A DNA stretch of 32,194 nucleotides, from contig CAYQJS010000058.1 of NCBI GenBank assembly GCA_964417895.1, forward strand, positions 1 to 32,194. The letters run 5' to 3'. The position numbers and the translations under genes were made by a program. The notes below the pieces were generated by a model that was not told where the DNA came from, did not search any database, and saw only the letters and a program-made list of their open reading frames with translations. This DNA is from CAYQJS01 sp964417895 (GTDB lineage: Bacteria > Chloroflexota > UBA6077 > SHYK01). Numbering within the stretch: position 1 is the stretch's first letter; each line of letters begins with the position of its first letter. Shown one piece after another: positions 1 through 8,170 of the stretch.

Positions 1-2
1 AA

Positions 3-65
3 GCCGCCGTCTGCTGGGACGACGAGCACGCAGTCAAGCGGCTCGCCGAAGTTCGGGCGGTCTAA
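3..65 (+). CDS. C-terminal end of an unidentified CDS (partial at window edge)
   Basis: An open frame runs in from the left edge and ends at TAA 63-65. The 20 visible codons read as a plausible mixed-charge tail ending AEVRAV. Only the end is seen, so no family can be named. It lies just outside the tRNA-Val fragment and may belong to the flanking chromosome or to a neighbouring element. Confidence 0.3.
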   Translation, partial: AAVCWDDEHAVKRLAEVRAV

Positions 66-252
66 GCACCGGCAGCGAACCGAGCGTGCCAAGGGTAGTC
101 TCCCGTTATTTTTCGAGACGCGACACCACTATTTCGGATCGTCGGCGAACGCTTTGTTTACATCGACACCGCACCCGATTTTACCCCCGCATTACCCCCG
201 GCCGTGCCTAAGACATCCAGTAGAAACCCAGAAGGTCAATCTCCGGACAAAG

Positions 253-273
253 AAAAAGCCCCCCGAAGGGGGC
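253..273 (-). terminator. Rho-independent terminator downstream of tRNA-Val fragment
   Basis: On the minus strand a C/G stem (259-264 with 268-272, loop GAA) is followed by a T5 run (253-257) and then CTTT. It sits 19 bp beyond the 3' end of the tRNA-Val fragment in the same direction, so it is probably the original tRNA-Val terminator. Confidence 0.75.
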
Positions 274-291
274 GATTCGTGCCTGAAATCA

Positions 292-341
292 TGGTGGGCG
301 AAACAGGGCTCGAACCTGTGACCTTCCGGGTGTAAACCAAA
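292..341 (-). tRNA. 3' fragment of tRNA-Val(TAC), likely attachment-site remnant
   Basis: Read on the minus strand, the sequence gives an anticodon loop with TAC, a perfect T-arm (ACAGG, TTCGAGC, CCTGT), the acceptor 3' strand TTCGCCC and ACCA. The D-arm and the 5' acceptor strand GGGCGAA are absent; upstream is unrelated sequence. A tRNA 3' half that keeps its terminator but lacks its 5' half is the usual scar of integration into the tRNA 3' end. An element inserted there would extend to the right. It is not a functional tRNA. Confidence 0.75.
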
Positions 342-416
342 TGGTCGCCTCGATAATTGACTCCGTTAACATCTTCGAACAAGCGAGCTAAGCTCCCTGA
401 GAATGAGCTAAGATTT

Positions 417-435
417 CTTTGTCCGAGGGACAAAG
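417..435. repeat. Perfect 8-bp inverted repeat between two att remnants
   Basis: CTTTGTCC (417-424), loop GAG, GGACAAAG (428-435). The wider 11-mer TTTCTTTGTCC occurs at 414-424, again at 7047-7057 just upstream of the recombinase gene, and on the minus strand at 255-245. All three lie beside tRNA-derived sequence, so a recombinase arm-type site is possible. The function is inferred only. Confidence 0.4.
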
Positions 436-504
436 CCCGCGACAACATGCGTGCGGCGCTAGACCGCGGAAATCGGAAATTCTCCTCGACCCCCGACTTC
501 CTTT

Positions 505-548
505 CTTCCAAGCAGGCTGTCGCGGGTTTGAGTCGCGTCTCCCGTTCC
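505..548 (+). repeat. Degenerate copy of the tRNA-Gly 3' end (att-like remnant)
   Basis: These 44 bases match 6885-6928 of the intact tRNA-Gly(TCC), from the anticodon loop to the first bases of CCA, with three differences (529, 535, 545). Two of them change the T-arm. The 5' half of the tRNA is missing. It is in the same orientation as the intact gene 6.4 kb away. It may be an attachment remnant of an earlier insertion or a decayed tRNA duplicate. Confidence 0.7.
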
Positions 549-1004
549 CCCTGACCGCTAACTTCGGCACAACCTGGCTCACTCGGAAACCAGCTTTTTC
601 TAGGAGCGAAGTCTCCGCCTTCAGCGCCGGTTCGACGACAACGGGTCCTCCGCGTTCACTCCTGACGTGGTCCGCGCCTAGTTATCAGCTGAAGCCGCGC
701 GTCGCCGGATAGGACTACCGTCGCCGCTTCAACCGCCAGACCCGCGACTGCGAGTGGTAACCAGGTCGAGATCCAGCAGTGCTCTCCTGGCATTCCATCA
801 CACCAAGAGCCGCGGCTTGCGCGATTCGGCCAGTTGGCTAGCTGAGGAGCGCTGGATTAGCGCGTCTCCCTTCGAGGCCGTGGGGCTGGCTGGCGCGCCA
901 CGCTACGGGAGAAGATCCTCGCCGCAGGCGAGATCAAATGGCTTGCGGCCGCAGGCACCGCTGAGCCGGGCGGCCGTCAACGCGGTATTGAGAGCCTCCA
1001 CGAT
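549..1004. other. Gene-poor stretch
   Basis: No convincing gene, RNA or repeat is seen between the tRNA-Gly fragment and the end of the minus-strand membrane protein gene. Short open frames here lack ribosome binding sites and recognisable motifs. One stop-free plus-strand frame (861-1061) has no good start and runs into the end of the next gene. Confidence 0.5.
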
Positions 1005-1841
1005 TTAGGGGAGGCGTTCAATGCCGACCAGAAACTCTGCGACCTCCTCGTATCCCTCTAAGAACGAAGTGAGTTCCTCCTGATCGAAGATGTAGGAATT
1101 GAGTGCGGGGTTGTCCACAAGGGGCACTACCGTCGTAACCCGGTACTTAGCCGACGCGAATCCTTCTGCGTCGGCGGTCGAAATCTCCACCTCTTCAGCC
1201 GGACTCCAGACCTTTCGTGCAAATAGGTCTCGAAGTTCGCGAATTAAGCCCACCGCGAGGTCGACCAGATCTTCTGCAGCTCCCGGTTCGACACGCTCAC
1301 CATGAATTGCTCTATTCGCCAGAGCAATCACGTCTCGCAAGGCGCCGGCCATCGGCCGGCTGATCACCTCGCGACGAGCTAACTCATCAATCAACCGTGA
1401 CATGCTGGTTCTTCGCATATCGATATTGGACTGAACCACCGCGCCATAGAGGTCCTTCAGAGCCGCCTCCAAGTCGATCCGCACCTTCGCTAGGGCGACT
1501 TGAGGATCCCTCGCGACGAGGTCATAAACGTCCACTCGCTCTTTAGGCTTACGCTCAGCTAATGGACCCGCAAGCTCGACGGCCGCTTTAGCTTGAGCTT
1601 GGGCAACCTCACCTCTTCCTATCTCAGCCTCGAGTTCGCCGAACTTAAGCTTCTTAATGAACTCAGACAGTGGAACAATGAGGATCAGCGCGAGAAGACC
1701 CAGAGCAATGCCAACCACCTGTGCGGCTTCCCATTTGATGACGTGGACTACCAGCAGGACCGTAGCGGCTAGCATCACCCCGATTTGACTGACCCTGATC
1801 AACTTCGTGGCACCTTGTGGCGCCTCAGAGTCACTACTCAC
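1005..1841 (-). CDS. Membrane-anchored DUF4145-like (HEPN-type) protein
   Basis: 278 aa from a GTG start. Two hydrophobic segments (about residues 17-33 and 42-60) form a membrane hairpin. A charged, Ala/Glu-rich coiled region follows (65-100), then a helical domain at about 110-215 that resembles DUF4145: LRDVIALANRAIHGE followed by a helix with AAEDLVDLAVGL. DUF4145 belongs to the HEPN-like helical families seen in restriction and abortive-infection proteins. The canonical RX4-6H ribonuclease motif is not clear, so catalysis is doubtful. The domain probably faces the cytoplasm. Neighbours do not form an operon with it, and no strong Shine-Dalgarno sequence precedes the start, so the true start is uncertain. 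Confidence 0.6.
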   Translation of the reverse strand: MSSDSEAPQGATKLIRVSQIGVMLAATVLLVVHVIKWEAAQVVGIALGLLALILIVPLSEFIKKLKFGELEAEIGRGEVAQAQAKAAVELAGPLAERKPKERVDVYDLVARDPQVALAKVRIDLEAALKDLYGAVVQSNIDMRRTSMSRLIDELARREVISRPMAGALRDVIALANRAIHGERVEPGAAEDLVDLAVGLIRELRDLFARKVWSPAEEVEISTADAEGFASAKYRVTTVVPLVDNPALNSYIFDQEELTSFLEGYEEVAEFLVGIERLP

Positions 1842-2086
1842 AATTGGTCCGCAGCCGCGAATTCTGCGATCGATATTAGCTCAGGAGCACGGCAAGTGCT
1901 AAAGCCGAACAGAGTGCGAGGTGGGGATGCGTGCCCAAACAGTTTCTGAAGCACCGGCGCGCTCTCATGCCGGAGGTCACCTGGAGGCGGGCGCGTGATG
2001 ACGCCTGCCGGCAGGGGCGATAGGCCGAGTGGCTCGTCGATCAGGGGTGCCGAGGCAATAGCATTCGACGTCAAGTCCCTGCGCGC

Positions 2087-2251
2087 TCACCAAAGCTCGG
2101 AGACGCTTGGGAACCACGGTCCGTATCGCGGGCTCGGCATCCAGACGTACTCGTGCGTTGCGGCCGCGAGCTCGAAGGCCGGATCAAGGTTTAGAGCCGG
2201 TAGAGTTCCAGTTCCAGAACGCACGAAGTTGATCCTGAGCGGCGCCATCTT
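2087..2251 (-). pseudogene. Short ORF with strong RBS, probably an N-terminal gene remnant
   Basis: 54 codons beginning MAPLRINFVRSG, preceded by AAGGAGG eight bases before ATG, so translation initiation looks genuine. The frame ends at TGA 2089-2087 after SELW, yet stays open in the same frame beyond that stop down to 1838. That pattern suggests a gene broken by an in-frame stop. The stretch TLPALNLDPAF followed by EYVWMP weakly recalls the start of family-5 peptide-binding proteins, which would fit the transporter remnant further right. This identification is weak. Confidence 0.35.
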
Positions 2252-2509
2252 ACTGCCCTCCTTGGAGCGGGGTTGGCGTCGGGCCACGTCCTACCGTCGA
2301 CTATTTTAGGGGTCCCGGAGGGATTCGGGCTTCCGCCAACGACATGTCCACGATCGTCTCGCCACTGATGTGACCCCATTGAGTTCCGAGACCAAAAGGA
2401 TCCCGCGTCTGGATGGGAGGGTACGGTCGGGCGGGCGTGGGGCACGGGTATGGAGTCGGGCACCCCCGAGCGCGGAAACAATCTTTCCAACTCCTGTGGC
2501 AAGCTGGGA

Positions 2510-3949
2510 TCAGTGCTCGGGCCCTGCTCCACCACCGGTTTTTGGGGCGTCGGACTCCGCCAGAATCACAGTGAGGTCGCGCACGCGTGTGAGGCTTTCC
2601 AGATCCCAGCAGGCGCGCTCCAACCGCTGCGCCGCGTCATCGATCAGGAGACCTCCTGTATTGTCGTGGAACTTTGCTACCAGGCCGGCGTCATCCAACG
2701 ACGGGTGATAGTCTCTCCCACCTTCGACCACCTGGCCGCGGGCCTCGATCGTCACCCGCACCGGCGCCCAGCGCTCCCAGTAGTTGCCCGTCGAGGTCAC
2801 CTCGCCGTCACGGAGGGGCTTGAACTGGACCTTCTGCATGAAGGCCAGGATGTCCGGCCGCTGAAAGATGTGCGGCTCCTCCCACGAGCGCAAGGGGTGT
2901 ACATCGAACACCCCCGCGGCGATGCTGTAGGCGGCGTTCCCCCACGCGGAGAGATAGTGGGTCGGTGGCGGGCGAGTCGCGCCTGACCCGGTCCGCGTGC
3001 TGCGAACCTCCACGCGCTCGATCTCGTCCGGCGCCAGCTCATGCTCGCGGACGAGCCGCTGCACCTCGGAGATGGCGGAACTGTTGTAGAGCCCGGCCGG
3101 GTAGAGTTTGTAGCTGACCTCGGGCAGCACCCAGTGGCGCCCCAGTTCGCCGGTCAGCGCTGACCAGTCGCATCCCGGAGCGCCGGCGAAGCGCCAGAAT
3201 CCGATCTCCTCGCCCTCGAGCACGTCGAGGTCGCCGGTCAATCCGCGCTGGGCCAGGAGCGCGGCCTGCACTCCTGTCTGGGTCATCAGGGCCAGGTGGT
3301 CGTACTTCGTCATGGGCAGATTGCGGGATGCGAGAAACTTTCGCATCGTCGGGACCGTCGCGCTGTAGCCAGCGATCCCTAAGGCGTGGTGCATCTGGTC
3401 CCGGGTGAGCCCGAGCAGCCGACCGGCTGCCACGGCAGCGCCGAACACAACGTTGCCCTGACCGCGAACGGCGCCCATCTCGCCGCCCCCGCTGAGCTGC
3501 GGGCGACGCAAGGCCGCGCCAACCCGCCCTCCCACCTCGAGACCGGCGCACATCGCAGCGAACACATCGGCGCCGCTTGCATCTACGGCGTCGCCCATCG
3601 CGAGGGCGGAGGAAACGACGACCGGCGCGAGATGCGCTTCGGGCCCGTAGACGTCGAAGTCGAGGCTATTGATGGCGGCGGTATTGGCGTAGCTGGCGAG
3701 CATGACGCTCGCCGGACCACTGCTGATCACGTTGGCCTCGAGGGGACCATGCTCTCCTTTGGCCAGATCGATCGCAATCCTCGTCCCCGGGGCGACCAAA
3801 CCGGCAACTCCACACCCCAGACAGTCGATGAGGATACGAAGCGCCTCGTGCTGGGTCTCAGCGAGTACGTCGGCGAGTCGCAACTCGTGGGCGAACTCCG
3901 CCAGGTCCCGGGTATAGGTTTGGCCCCCACTTCCACCCATCGTACTCAT
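2510..3949 (-). CDS. MmgE/PrpD family protein
   Basis: 479 aa, the usual length for MmgE/PrpD proteins. The family includes 2-methylcitrate dehydratase (PrpD), cis-aconitate decarboxylase and iminodisuccinate epimerase. Family features visible are the N-terminal all-helical half (LRILIDCLGCGVAG, then NTAAINSLDFD, then a Gly-rich AALEVGGRVGAAL-like segment) and the later LYPAG(L)YNSSAI segment that corresponds to the conserved K-x-YP region. ATG 3949 is chosen because GGGAGG lies six bases upstream; an in-frame upstream start at 4177 would run across the divergent gene. It is divergent from a solute-binding lipoprotein remnant, which suggests an old uptake and catabolism locus. The substrate cannot be deduced. 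Confidence 0.85.
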   Translation of the reverse strand: MSTMGGSGGQTYTRDLAEFAHELRLADVLAETQHEALRILIDCLGCGVAGLVAPGTRIAIDLAKGEHGPLEANVISSGPASVMLASYANTAAINSLDFDVYGPEAHLAPVVVSSALAMGDAVDASGADVFAAMCAGLEVGGRVGAALRRPQLSGGGEMGAVRGQGNVVFGAAVAAGRLLGLTRDQMHHALGIAGYSATVPTMRKFLASRNLPMTKYDHLALMTQTGVQAALLAQRGLTGDLDVLEGEEIGFWRFAGAPGCDWSALTGELGRHWVLPEVSYKLYPAGLYNSSAISEVQRLVREHELAPDEIERVEVRSTRTGSGATRPPPTHYLSAWGNAAYSIAAGVFDVHPLRSWEEPHIFQRPDILAFMQKVQFKPLRDGEVTSTGNYWERWAPVRVTIEARGQVVEGGRDYHPSLDDAGLVAKFHDNTGGLLIDDAAQRLERACWDLESLTRVRDLTVILAESDAPKTGGGAGPEH

Positions 3950-4039
3950 CTGGGTACCTCCCTCGGCAGCAGTGGCCGCTGGTCGTTGCTGGCGAGTGAT
4001 AGCATACGCGCTGCGAAGCTCGTAGCTGGGGGTAGCCGA

Positions 4040-4321
4040 ATGAAGCGTCAGATCGGACTCGTCGGCCTGGCTCTCGCCGGTCTGCTGGTCAGTTGTGCCC
4101 CCGCCCAAGGCCCAACCCCAGCAAGCTCGGCTGAGCAGCCGCGTCAAAGCCGAACGCTGGTCGTCGCTCACCGGCACGATCCGCCCTCGCTCGCGCCCAA
4201 GGTCGCGGCCAGCAATACGGCCAATACGACCCGCCTGTTCAACGCCGCCTTAGCAGTGTTCGACGCCCAGGGTACTCCGCGCCCCTACCTCGCCGAGGCC
4301 CTGCCGCAGCTGAATACGGAA
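4040..4321 (+). pseudogene. Truncated ABC-transporter solute-binding lipoprotein (family 5)
   Basis: Starts at ATG 4040 with a lipoprotein signal peptide (MKRQIGLVGLALAGLLVSC, lipobox LVSC), then a Ser/Pro linker, then RTLVVAHRHDPPSLAPKV and RPYLAEALPQLNTE. This is the N-terminal region of peptide/nickel-type periplasmic binding proteins, which normally run to about 550 aa. Homology stops after LNTE at about 4321. Beyond that the frame reads antisense through the next gene, so the remaining 80-85% of the protein is lost. The breakpoint coincides with truncation of the facing membrane-protein gene. Confidence 0.75.
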
Positions 4322-5082
4322 GCCCTGCCCCGGCGGCGAACCTCAGCGCAGTCCGCCGCCAGAGCAGCACACCGCCGAGGAGGACGGCAGGAACTTCGAT
4401 CGCCAGATCAGCGGTCCATAACATGTCGCGCCACCGGAGCCATCGCTGCACTCGCAGCTGTGACACCACTGAAGACTGCCCCCATCCCATCCTGGGCCAG
4501 GGTCAGAAGGCCGAGGGCGACCAGGATCCCCCCGACGGTCCTCGCGGGCACCAAGCCGGCGAGCTTCTGACGGCCACCGTCGATGCTCGTGAGTACAACG
4601 ATCGTCGTGTAGGCGCTGAGTACCACGAGGGTGACGTGCGGCAGGAACAACAGGCTGAAGGGCGCACCGACGACGTACGTCGTGTAGGTGTAGAGCACGT
4701 AGAAGAGGGCGCCTGGCCAGAGAAGGAGGCCGATGAGCGAACCGCGACGGACGAGCCATAGGACACCAAGCAGACCTGGTAGCCCGATAACCAGGTTGAG
4801 GGCGTCGTGCGCCGCGAAGCCTGGTACGAGCACCCCCGCCGTCGAGGTCAGGACACGCCTGGCAGCTTCCGCGTCGCCATAAAGTCCCACCGACCCGGCC
4901 ATTAGGCCGACCGTGGAGACGCCCGCCACCAGGATTGCGATCGCTAAGGTAAGGATCGAGGCGACGGCGAGATTGCGCCTGATCGGCGGTCCAGCGGACG
5001 GCTTCAGCCTGGAGGCCGCCTCCACTCGTTGGGGAGGAGGCCGCTCCCGACCATCGGCCCGCCTAATTTCGATGGTCTCCAT
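4322..5082 (-). pseudogene. Frameshifted and 3'-truncated polytopic membrane protein
   Basis: ATG 5082 follows GGGAGG at good spacing. The first frame gives 224 aa with about five hydrophobic segments (LTLAIAILVAGVSTVGLM, ALNLVIGLPGLLGVLWLV, LIGLLLWPGALFYVLYTY and others) and ends at 4408. The protein clearly continues in another frame (WTADLAIEVPAVLLGGVLLWRR, about 4436-4345), so a one-base shift lies near 4420-4440. The continuation stops being protein-like at about 4322, exactly where the solute-binding gene on the other strand also stops. The function is unknown. A cytosolic N-terminus of about 35 residues precedes the first membrane segment. Confidence 0.65.
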
Positions 5083-5441
5083 GACGGCCTCCCGCTACCG
5101 ATGTCCTTCCGCCTCAATCATCCAGGCCTGCTAGTCGGCCAACCATCCTCGCGCGGGCAGTCCCAGCCAGGATCACTGGATAGGTTTGCTGCCCACCCTT
5201 TTGGGTGGGCCGAAGTTGAGCACAAGGCTTGGCAGCGCATGAGGGCGGGATTCGGGGGTTAGAAAAGGCTGGGTTCAGACTGTTGGGCCGGGTTGCGGAG
5301 TATGTGGATTCGGCAAACGCCTTATGAGCGGCGCTTTGCCGACGGCCGTTCCCCACTGGGGAAGGAGCACGTGGGTGAGGCACCGTGATTAAGACGTGGA
5401 AGGTTACTTCCGGCATCTCATTATGATGTGCCGCATGCAGG
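5083..5441. other. Intergenic stretch with two hairpins
   Basis: No gene is visible. It contains GCCCACCC-TTTT-GGGTGGGC (5191-5210) upstream of the membrane-protein remnant and TTCCCC-ACT-GGGGAA (5349-5363) beyond the 3' end of the aldo/keto reductase gene. Neither has a T-run in the right place to be a standard terminator. Confidence 0.4.
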
Positions 5442-6398
5442 CTAAGGCGGTGCGGAGCCGGCCGCCGCGAACCGCTGCTTTGCCGCCTCGTACACATCGG
5501 GCGGGAGCGGCCCCCTGGTGGCCGCGGCCACGTTTTCGCGCAAGTGCGCGAGGTTTGCCGTGCCGACGATCGTGGTGTGAACGTCGGGGTTGCTGAGCGT
5601 GAACCGCAGCACCAACTCCATCGGAGTGATGACCCCAAGCAAGTCGTCGATCTCGGCGCGCTGCCAGGCCGCCCAGGTGTCACCTTCCCGTTTGCCTGGC
5701 GAACCGCGCGCCACGCCGCTGCGTCCTACTACGCCCGCCCCGGCCCGCCTCGCCTCGGCCATCGCCAGCTCGTGCTCCCGCTCGACGGCGGAGTACGGGA
5801 CCTGGAACGTATCAAACATCCCCATCGCGATCTGCTCACGCAGATTCGGAAGCTCGCCGGATACGCCGATCCAACGGACCGTCCCCTGCCGCTTGAGGTC
5901 CAGGAGCGCCTCAAGCCCCCCCTGCTCCTCCAGCTGTGCCCTAGTCGGGTTTCCGTGGAACTGGACGACGTCGAGGTAGTCGGATCTCAGGCGCCTCAGG
6001 CTCTGCTCGACGCCGGCTACCACGTTCTCAGCTGTGAAAAGGTGCCCACCGGTCCGCGCGCTCGCGGTAGCCGCTGTGCCAACCACGCAGGCGCATTTCG
6101 AGCACAGAAAATACTCGGAGCGGCGATGAGCAATGTACCTGCCGATCCGCTCTTCGCTCATCCCGTAGTCGGGCGCCGTGTCAATGTAGTTGATGCCAGC
6201 ATCGAGCACCGCGTTGAGGATGGCCTCGGCATCCGATTCGGTGATGTCGCGGCTGCGCACCTCGCCCGGTCGGCTCGACGGCCGGCCGCTCAGCTCCAGC
6301 GCGCCATAGCCAAGGGTCGTGACCCGGAGACCCGTGCGTCCAGCTGTCGCTTCGGCAGATCGGTCATGCAGCGCTCCGGTTGCGATTCGAGTACCCAT
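5442..6398 (-). CDS. Aldo/keto reductase
   Basis: 318 aa with an AKR (beta/alpha)8-barrel pattern. The catalytic tetrad is complete: D73 (YIDTAPDYG), Y78, K101 (LCSKC) and H148 (VVQFHG). The C-terminal NADPH-binding segment is recognisable in SNPDVHTTIVGTANLAHL. The family reduces aldehydes or ketones with NADPH in the cytoplasm. ATG 6398 has only a weak Shine-Dalgarno, but a stop lies just upstream, so no earlier start is possible. It looks intact and is probably unrelated to the mobile element next to it. Confidence 0.9.
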   Translation of the reverse strand: MGTRIATGALHDRSAEATAGRTGLRVTTLGYGALELSGRPSSRPGEVRSRDITESDAEAILNAVLDAGINYIDTAPDYGMSEERIGRYIAHRRSEYFLCSKCACVVGTAATASARTGGHLFTAENVVAGVEQSLRRLRSDYLDVVQFHGNPTRAQLEEQGGLEALLDLKRQGTVRWIGVSGELPNLREQIAMGMFDTFQVPYSAVEREHELAMAEARRAGAGVVGRSGVARGSPGKREGDTWAAWQRAEIDDLLGVITPMELVLRFTLSNPDVHTTIVGTANLAHLRENVAAATRGPLPPDVYEAAKQRFAAAGSAPP

Positions 6399-6512
6399 GC
6401 TACTACGCTACTGCTTGACCGTTCACTCCTTTTTCCCCACCAGGTGCCCAGCGCGGAACGAGTTAGACTGCCCTCGTTGTCGGTCTCCCAGTTTCATAGA
6501 AGGAGGATTGTG

Positions 6513-6614
6513 ATGGTGCTGACCCAGGAAGAAAGAGGCGAGAGTAGTGGGTTCGGCGAGGTGAGTAAGGCTACGCCTCCGTACTGGAACCTGCAAGATT
6601 GGACTCTTCGCTAA
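6513..6614 (+). CDS. 33-aa ORF with strong RBS, possible gene remnant
   Basis: AAGGAGG precedes ATG 6513 at near-ideal spacing. The peptide (MVLTQEERGESSGFGEV, ending PPYWNLQDWTLR) is rich in acidic and aromatic residues and has no membrane segment. It may be a genuine small protein or the start of a gene cut by a rearrangement between the reductase and the tRNA. No family is recognised. Confidence 0.35.
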   Translation: MVLTQEERGESSGFGEVSKATPPYWNLQDWTLR

Positions 6615-6853
6615 CACCGCCGAGCTTGACCTCATGTGGGCGGAAGCAGCAAGCGCGTACTGTTCGCTAGAGAAGCTCCGCCCTCGCCCGGCACATGGTT
6701 GGGGGCTCCGCCATGCGCGCGACTGTGGGTGCGCGACATCAGTGCCGCTCACGCACGGGTGCGCCGGGTGGCCTCTCCGTGCGAGAATAGACCTGGCTGG
6801 CAGCGCGTCAGGATGCCAGGAGGTGTGTCGAGCGCGGATTCACGCGCTTGCTA

Positions 6854-6929
6854 GCGGGAGTAACTCAGCTGGTAGAGTTCCTGCCTTCCAAGCAGGCTGT
6901 CGCGGGTTCGAGTCCCGTCTCCCGCTCCA
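6854..6929 (+). tRNA. tRNA-Gly(TCC), integration target
   Basis: A complete cloverleaf: acceptor GCGGGAG/CTCCCGC, D-arm with AGCTGGTAGAG, anticodon stem CCTGC/GCAGG with loop CTTCCAA (TCC at 6887-6889), T-arm CGGG-TTCGAGT-CCCG and CCA encoded at 6927-6929. A tyrosine recombinase gene starts 165 bp downstream in the same direction, the standard layout of the attL end of an element integrated into a tRNA 3' end. The other att copy should lie to the right and is not found in this window. Confidence 0.95.
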
Positions 6930-7056
6930 CTCGACAAGCAGCGTTAGCGCAGTGACAAGTAACTACCGCTGCTGGAGCCCTGTTTCCCCTGTTCTGGACG
7001 AGCCGGGCGAAGGAAAATAAGCCCGAGAGTCCCTGCCTTTCGCGGTTTTCTTTGTC

Positions 7057-7085
7057 CCTCAGACAATGAATCTCTGCGTCTGAGG
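7057..7085 (+). promoter_or_regulatory. Hairpin covering the recombinase Shine-Dalgarno
   Basis: CCTCAGAC (7057-7064) pairs perfectly with GTCTGAGG (7078-7085), with a 13-base loop. The downstream arm contains GAGG of the GAGGAG ribosome binding site (7082-7087) for ATG 7094. In mRNA this stem could limit recombinase translation. Confidence 0.5.
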
Positions 7086-7093
7086 AGCGCACA

Positions 7094-8170
7094 ATGGCGA
7101 GGAAACCGTTGCGGTGGCAGGACTTGGATCACTCCGAGGAAGCTCTTCTCGAGTACGTGGTTGGCCGAGGGGTCACGCAGACCCGGGGGCCGATCGCCGA
7201 GTTCCTGGCAAAGAAGAAAGCCGAGCAAGCGCCTAGAACTCACGAGTGGTATCACGACTCGCTCATGCAATTCTGGGCCTTCGTTGAAGAACGCGGCCTG
7301 ACCACCATTGGCCAATTCAACGAGCACGCGGTCAATCTGTTCCGTTCTGAGCGACGCGAGCGGAACGCTTCTGAGAACACTATCTCCAATCGCCTACGTG
7401 CCATCCGGGCGTTTGGCCGGTGGATGGCGCAGAAAGGATGGACGGCCGATGATCCGCTCACCGGCCTCCGGATTCCGCCCTCGAGCAAGCCGCATTTCGA
7501 CTTGATCCCAGACGAGGTCCGGGCGAAGCTCTTTTCTCTGTTCAGCGCAGATACGTTCTTAGGATCGAGGAACCTCGCGATCTTGGCGATCCTGTCGGAT
7601 ACCGGTCTTCGGCGCGAGGAGGCCGCCAACCTTATCCTCAAGGAAGTTGACCTGGACGCGCATATGCTGCGAGTCTACGCCGATAAAGTCGATGAGTGGC
7701 GGTACGTCCCGCTCACAGACGAGGCTGCGGCGCTGGTTCGAAACCATTTGAAGTGGCGGGATCGTTACTTCACTGGGAGGAGCCGGCAACGCCTGAATGG
7801 CAGCCAGAATCACCGCAAGTGGTCGCCGCGCGAAATTCAATCCGATCATCTGTTTCTGGCGTGGGACGGAAGAGCGCTCACGCCCCACGGCCTAGCTCAG
7901 ATTTTGGAATACGCGAGCAAGAAGCTCGGGTATCGGATTCATGCGCACCTTTTCCGCCACGACTGGATCACCCGCAAAGCGCTTGACGGTGAGAGCCCAT
8001 CGGTCGTGCGACGCTGGGCCGGGCACAAGACCTATTTCATGACGGATTACTACTTTGGACTCGCTGAAGAACTCTTGGGGGCCATCAAGCCGAAGCGGTC
8101 GGTACTGTCGGCTGTGACAGTGCCGGGGCTGAGTCGTCGGGGGAGACCGCCTAAATCTGCCTCAAAGTGA
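7094..8170 (+). CDS. Tyrosine recombinase / integrase
   Basis: 358 aa. An N-terminal SAM-like core-binding domain (about 30-125) is followed by a catalytic domain (135-335). Catalytic residues are visible: R173 (DTGLRREEA), K198 (YADKVDE), H285 and R288 (HLFRHDW), H311 (GHKT), and nucleophile Y319 or Y320 (DYYFGL). It would catalyse site-specific integration and excision of the island at tRNA-Gly. The start has a GGAG site seven bases upstream, partly within a hairpin. The last 20 bp overlap the 3' end of the convergent XRE gene. The C-terminal RRGRPPK tail is basic and may contact DNA. Confidence 0.95.
   Translation: MARKPLRWQDLDHSEEALLEYVVGRGVTQTRGPIAEFLAKKKAEQAPRTHEWYHDSLMQFWAFVEERGLTTIGQFNEHAVNLFRSERRERNASENTISNRLRAIRAFGRWMAQKGWTADDPLTGLRIPPSSKPHFDLIPDEVRAKLFSLFSADTFLGSRNLAILAILSDTGLRREEAANLILKEVDLDAHMLRVYADKVDEWRYVPLTDEAAALVRNHLKWRDRYFTGRSRQRLNGSQNHRKWSPREIQSDHLFLAWDGRALTPHGLAQILEYASKKLGYRIHAHLFRHDWITRKALDGESPSVVRRWAGHKTYFMTDYYFGLAEELLGAIKPKRSVLSAVTVPGLSRRGRPPKSASK

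Noticed and set aside
236..582. Overlapping minus-strand ORFs across the tRNA fragments, with peptide strings typical of tRNA antisense
   Set aside because: They are translations of tRNA-derived sequence and have no ribosome binding site.
861..1061. Stop-free plus-strand frame resembling a C-terminal fragment
   Set aside because: No start codon, no RBS and no motif; it ends inside the convergent gene.
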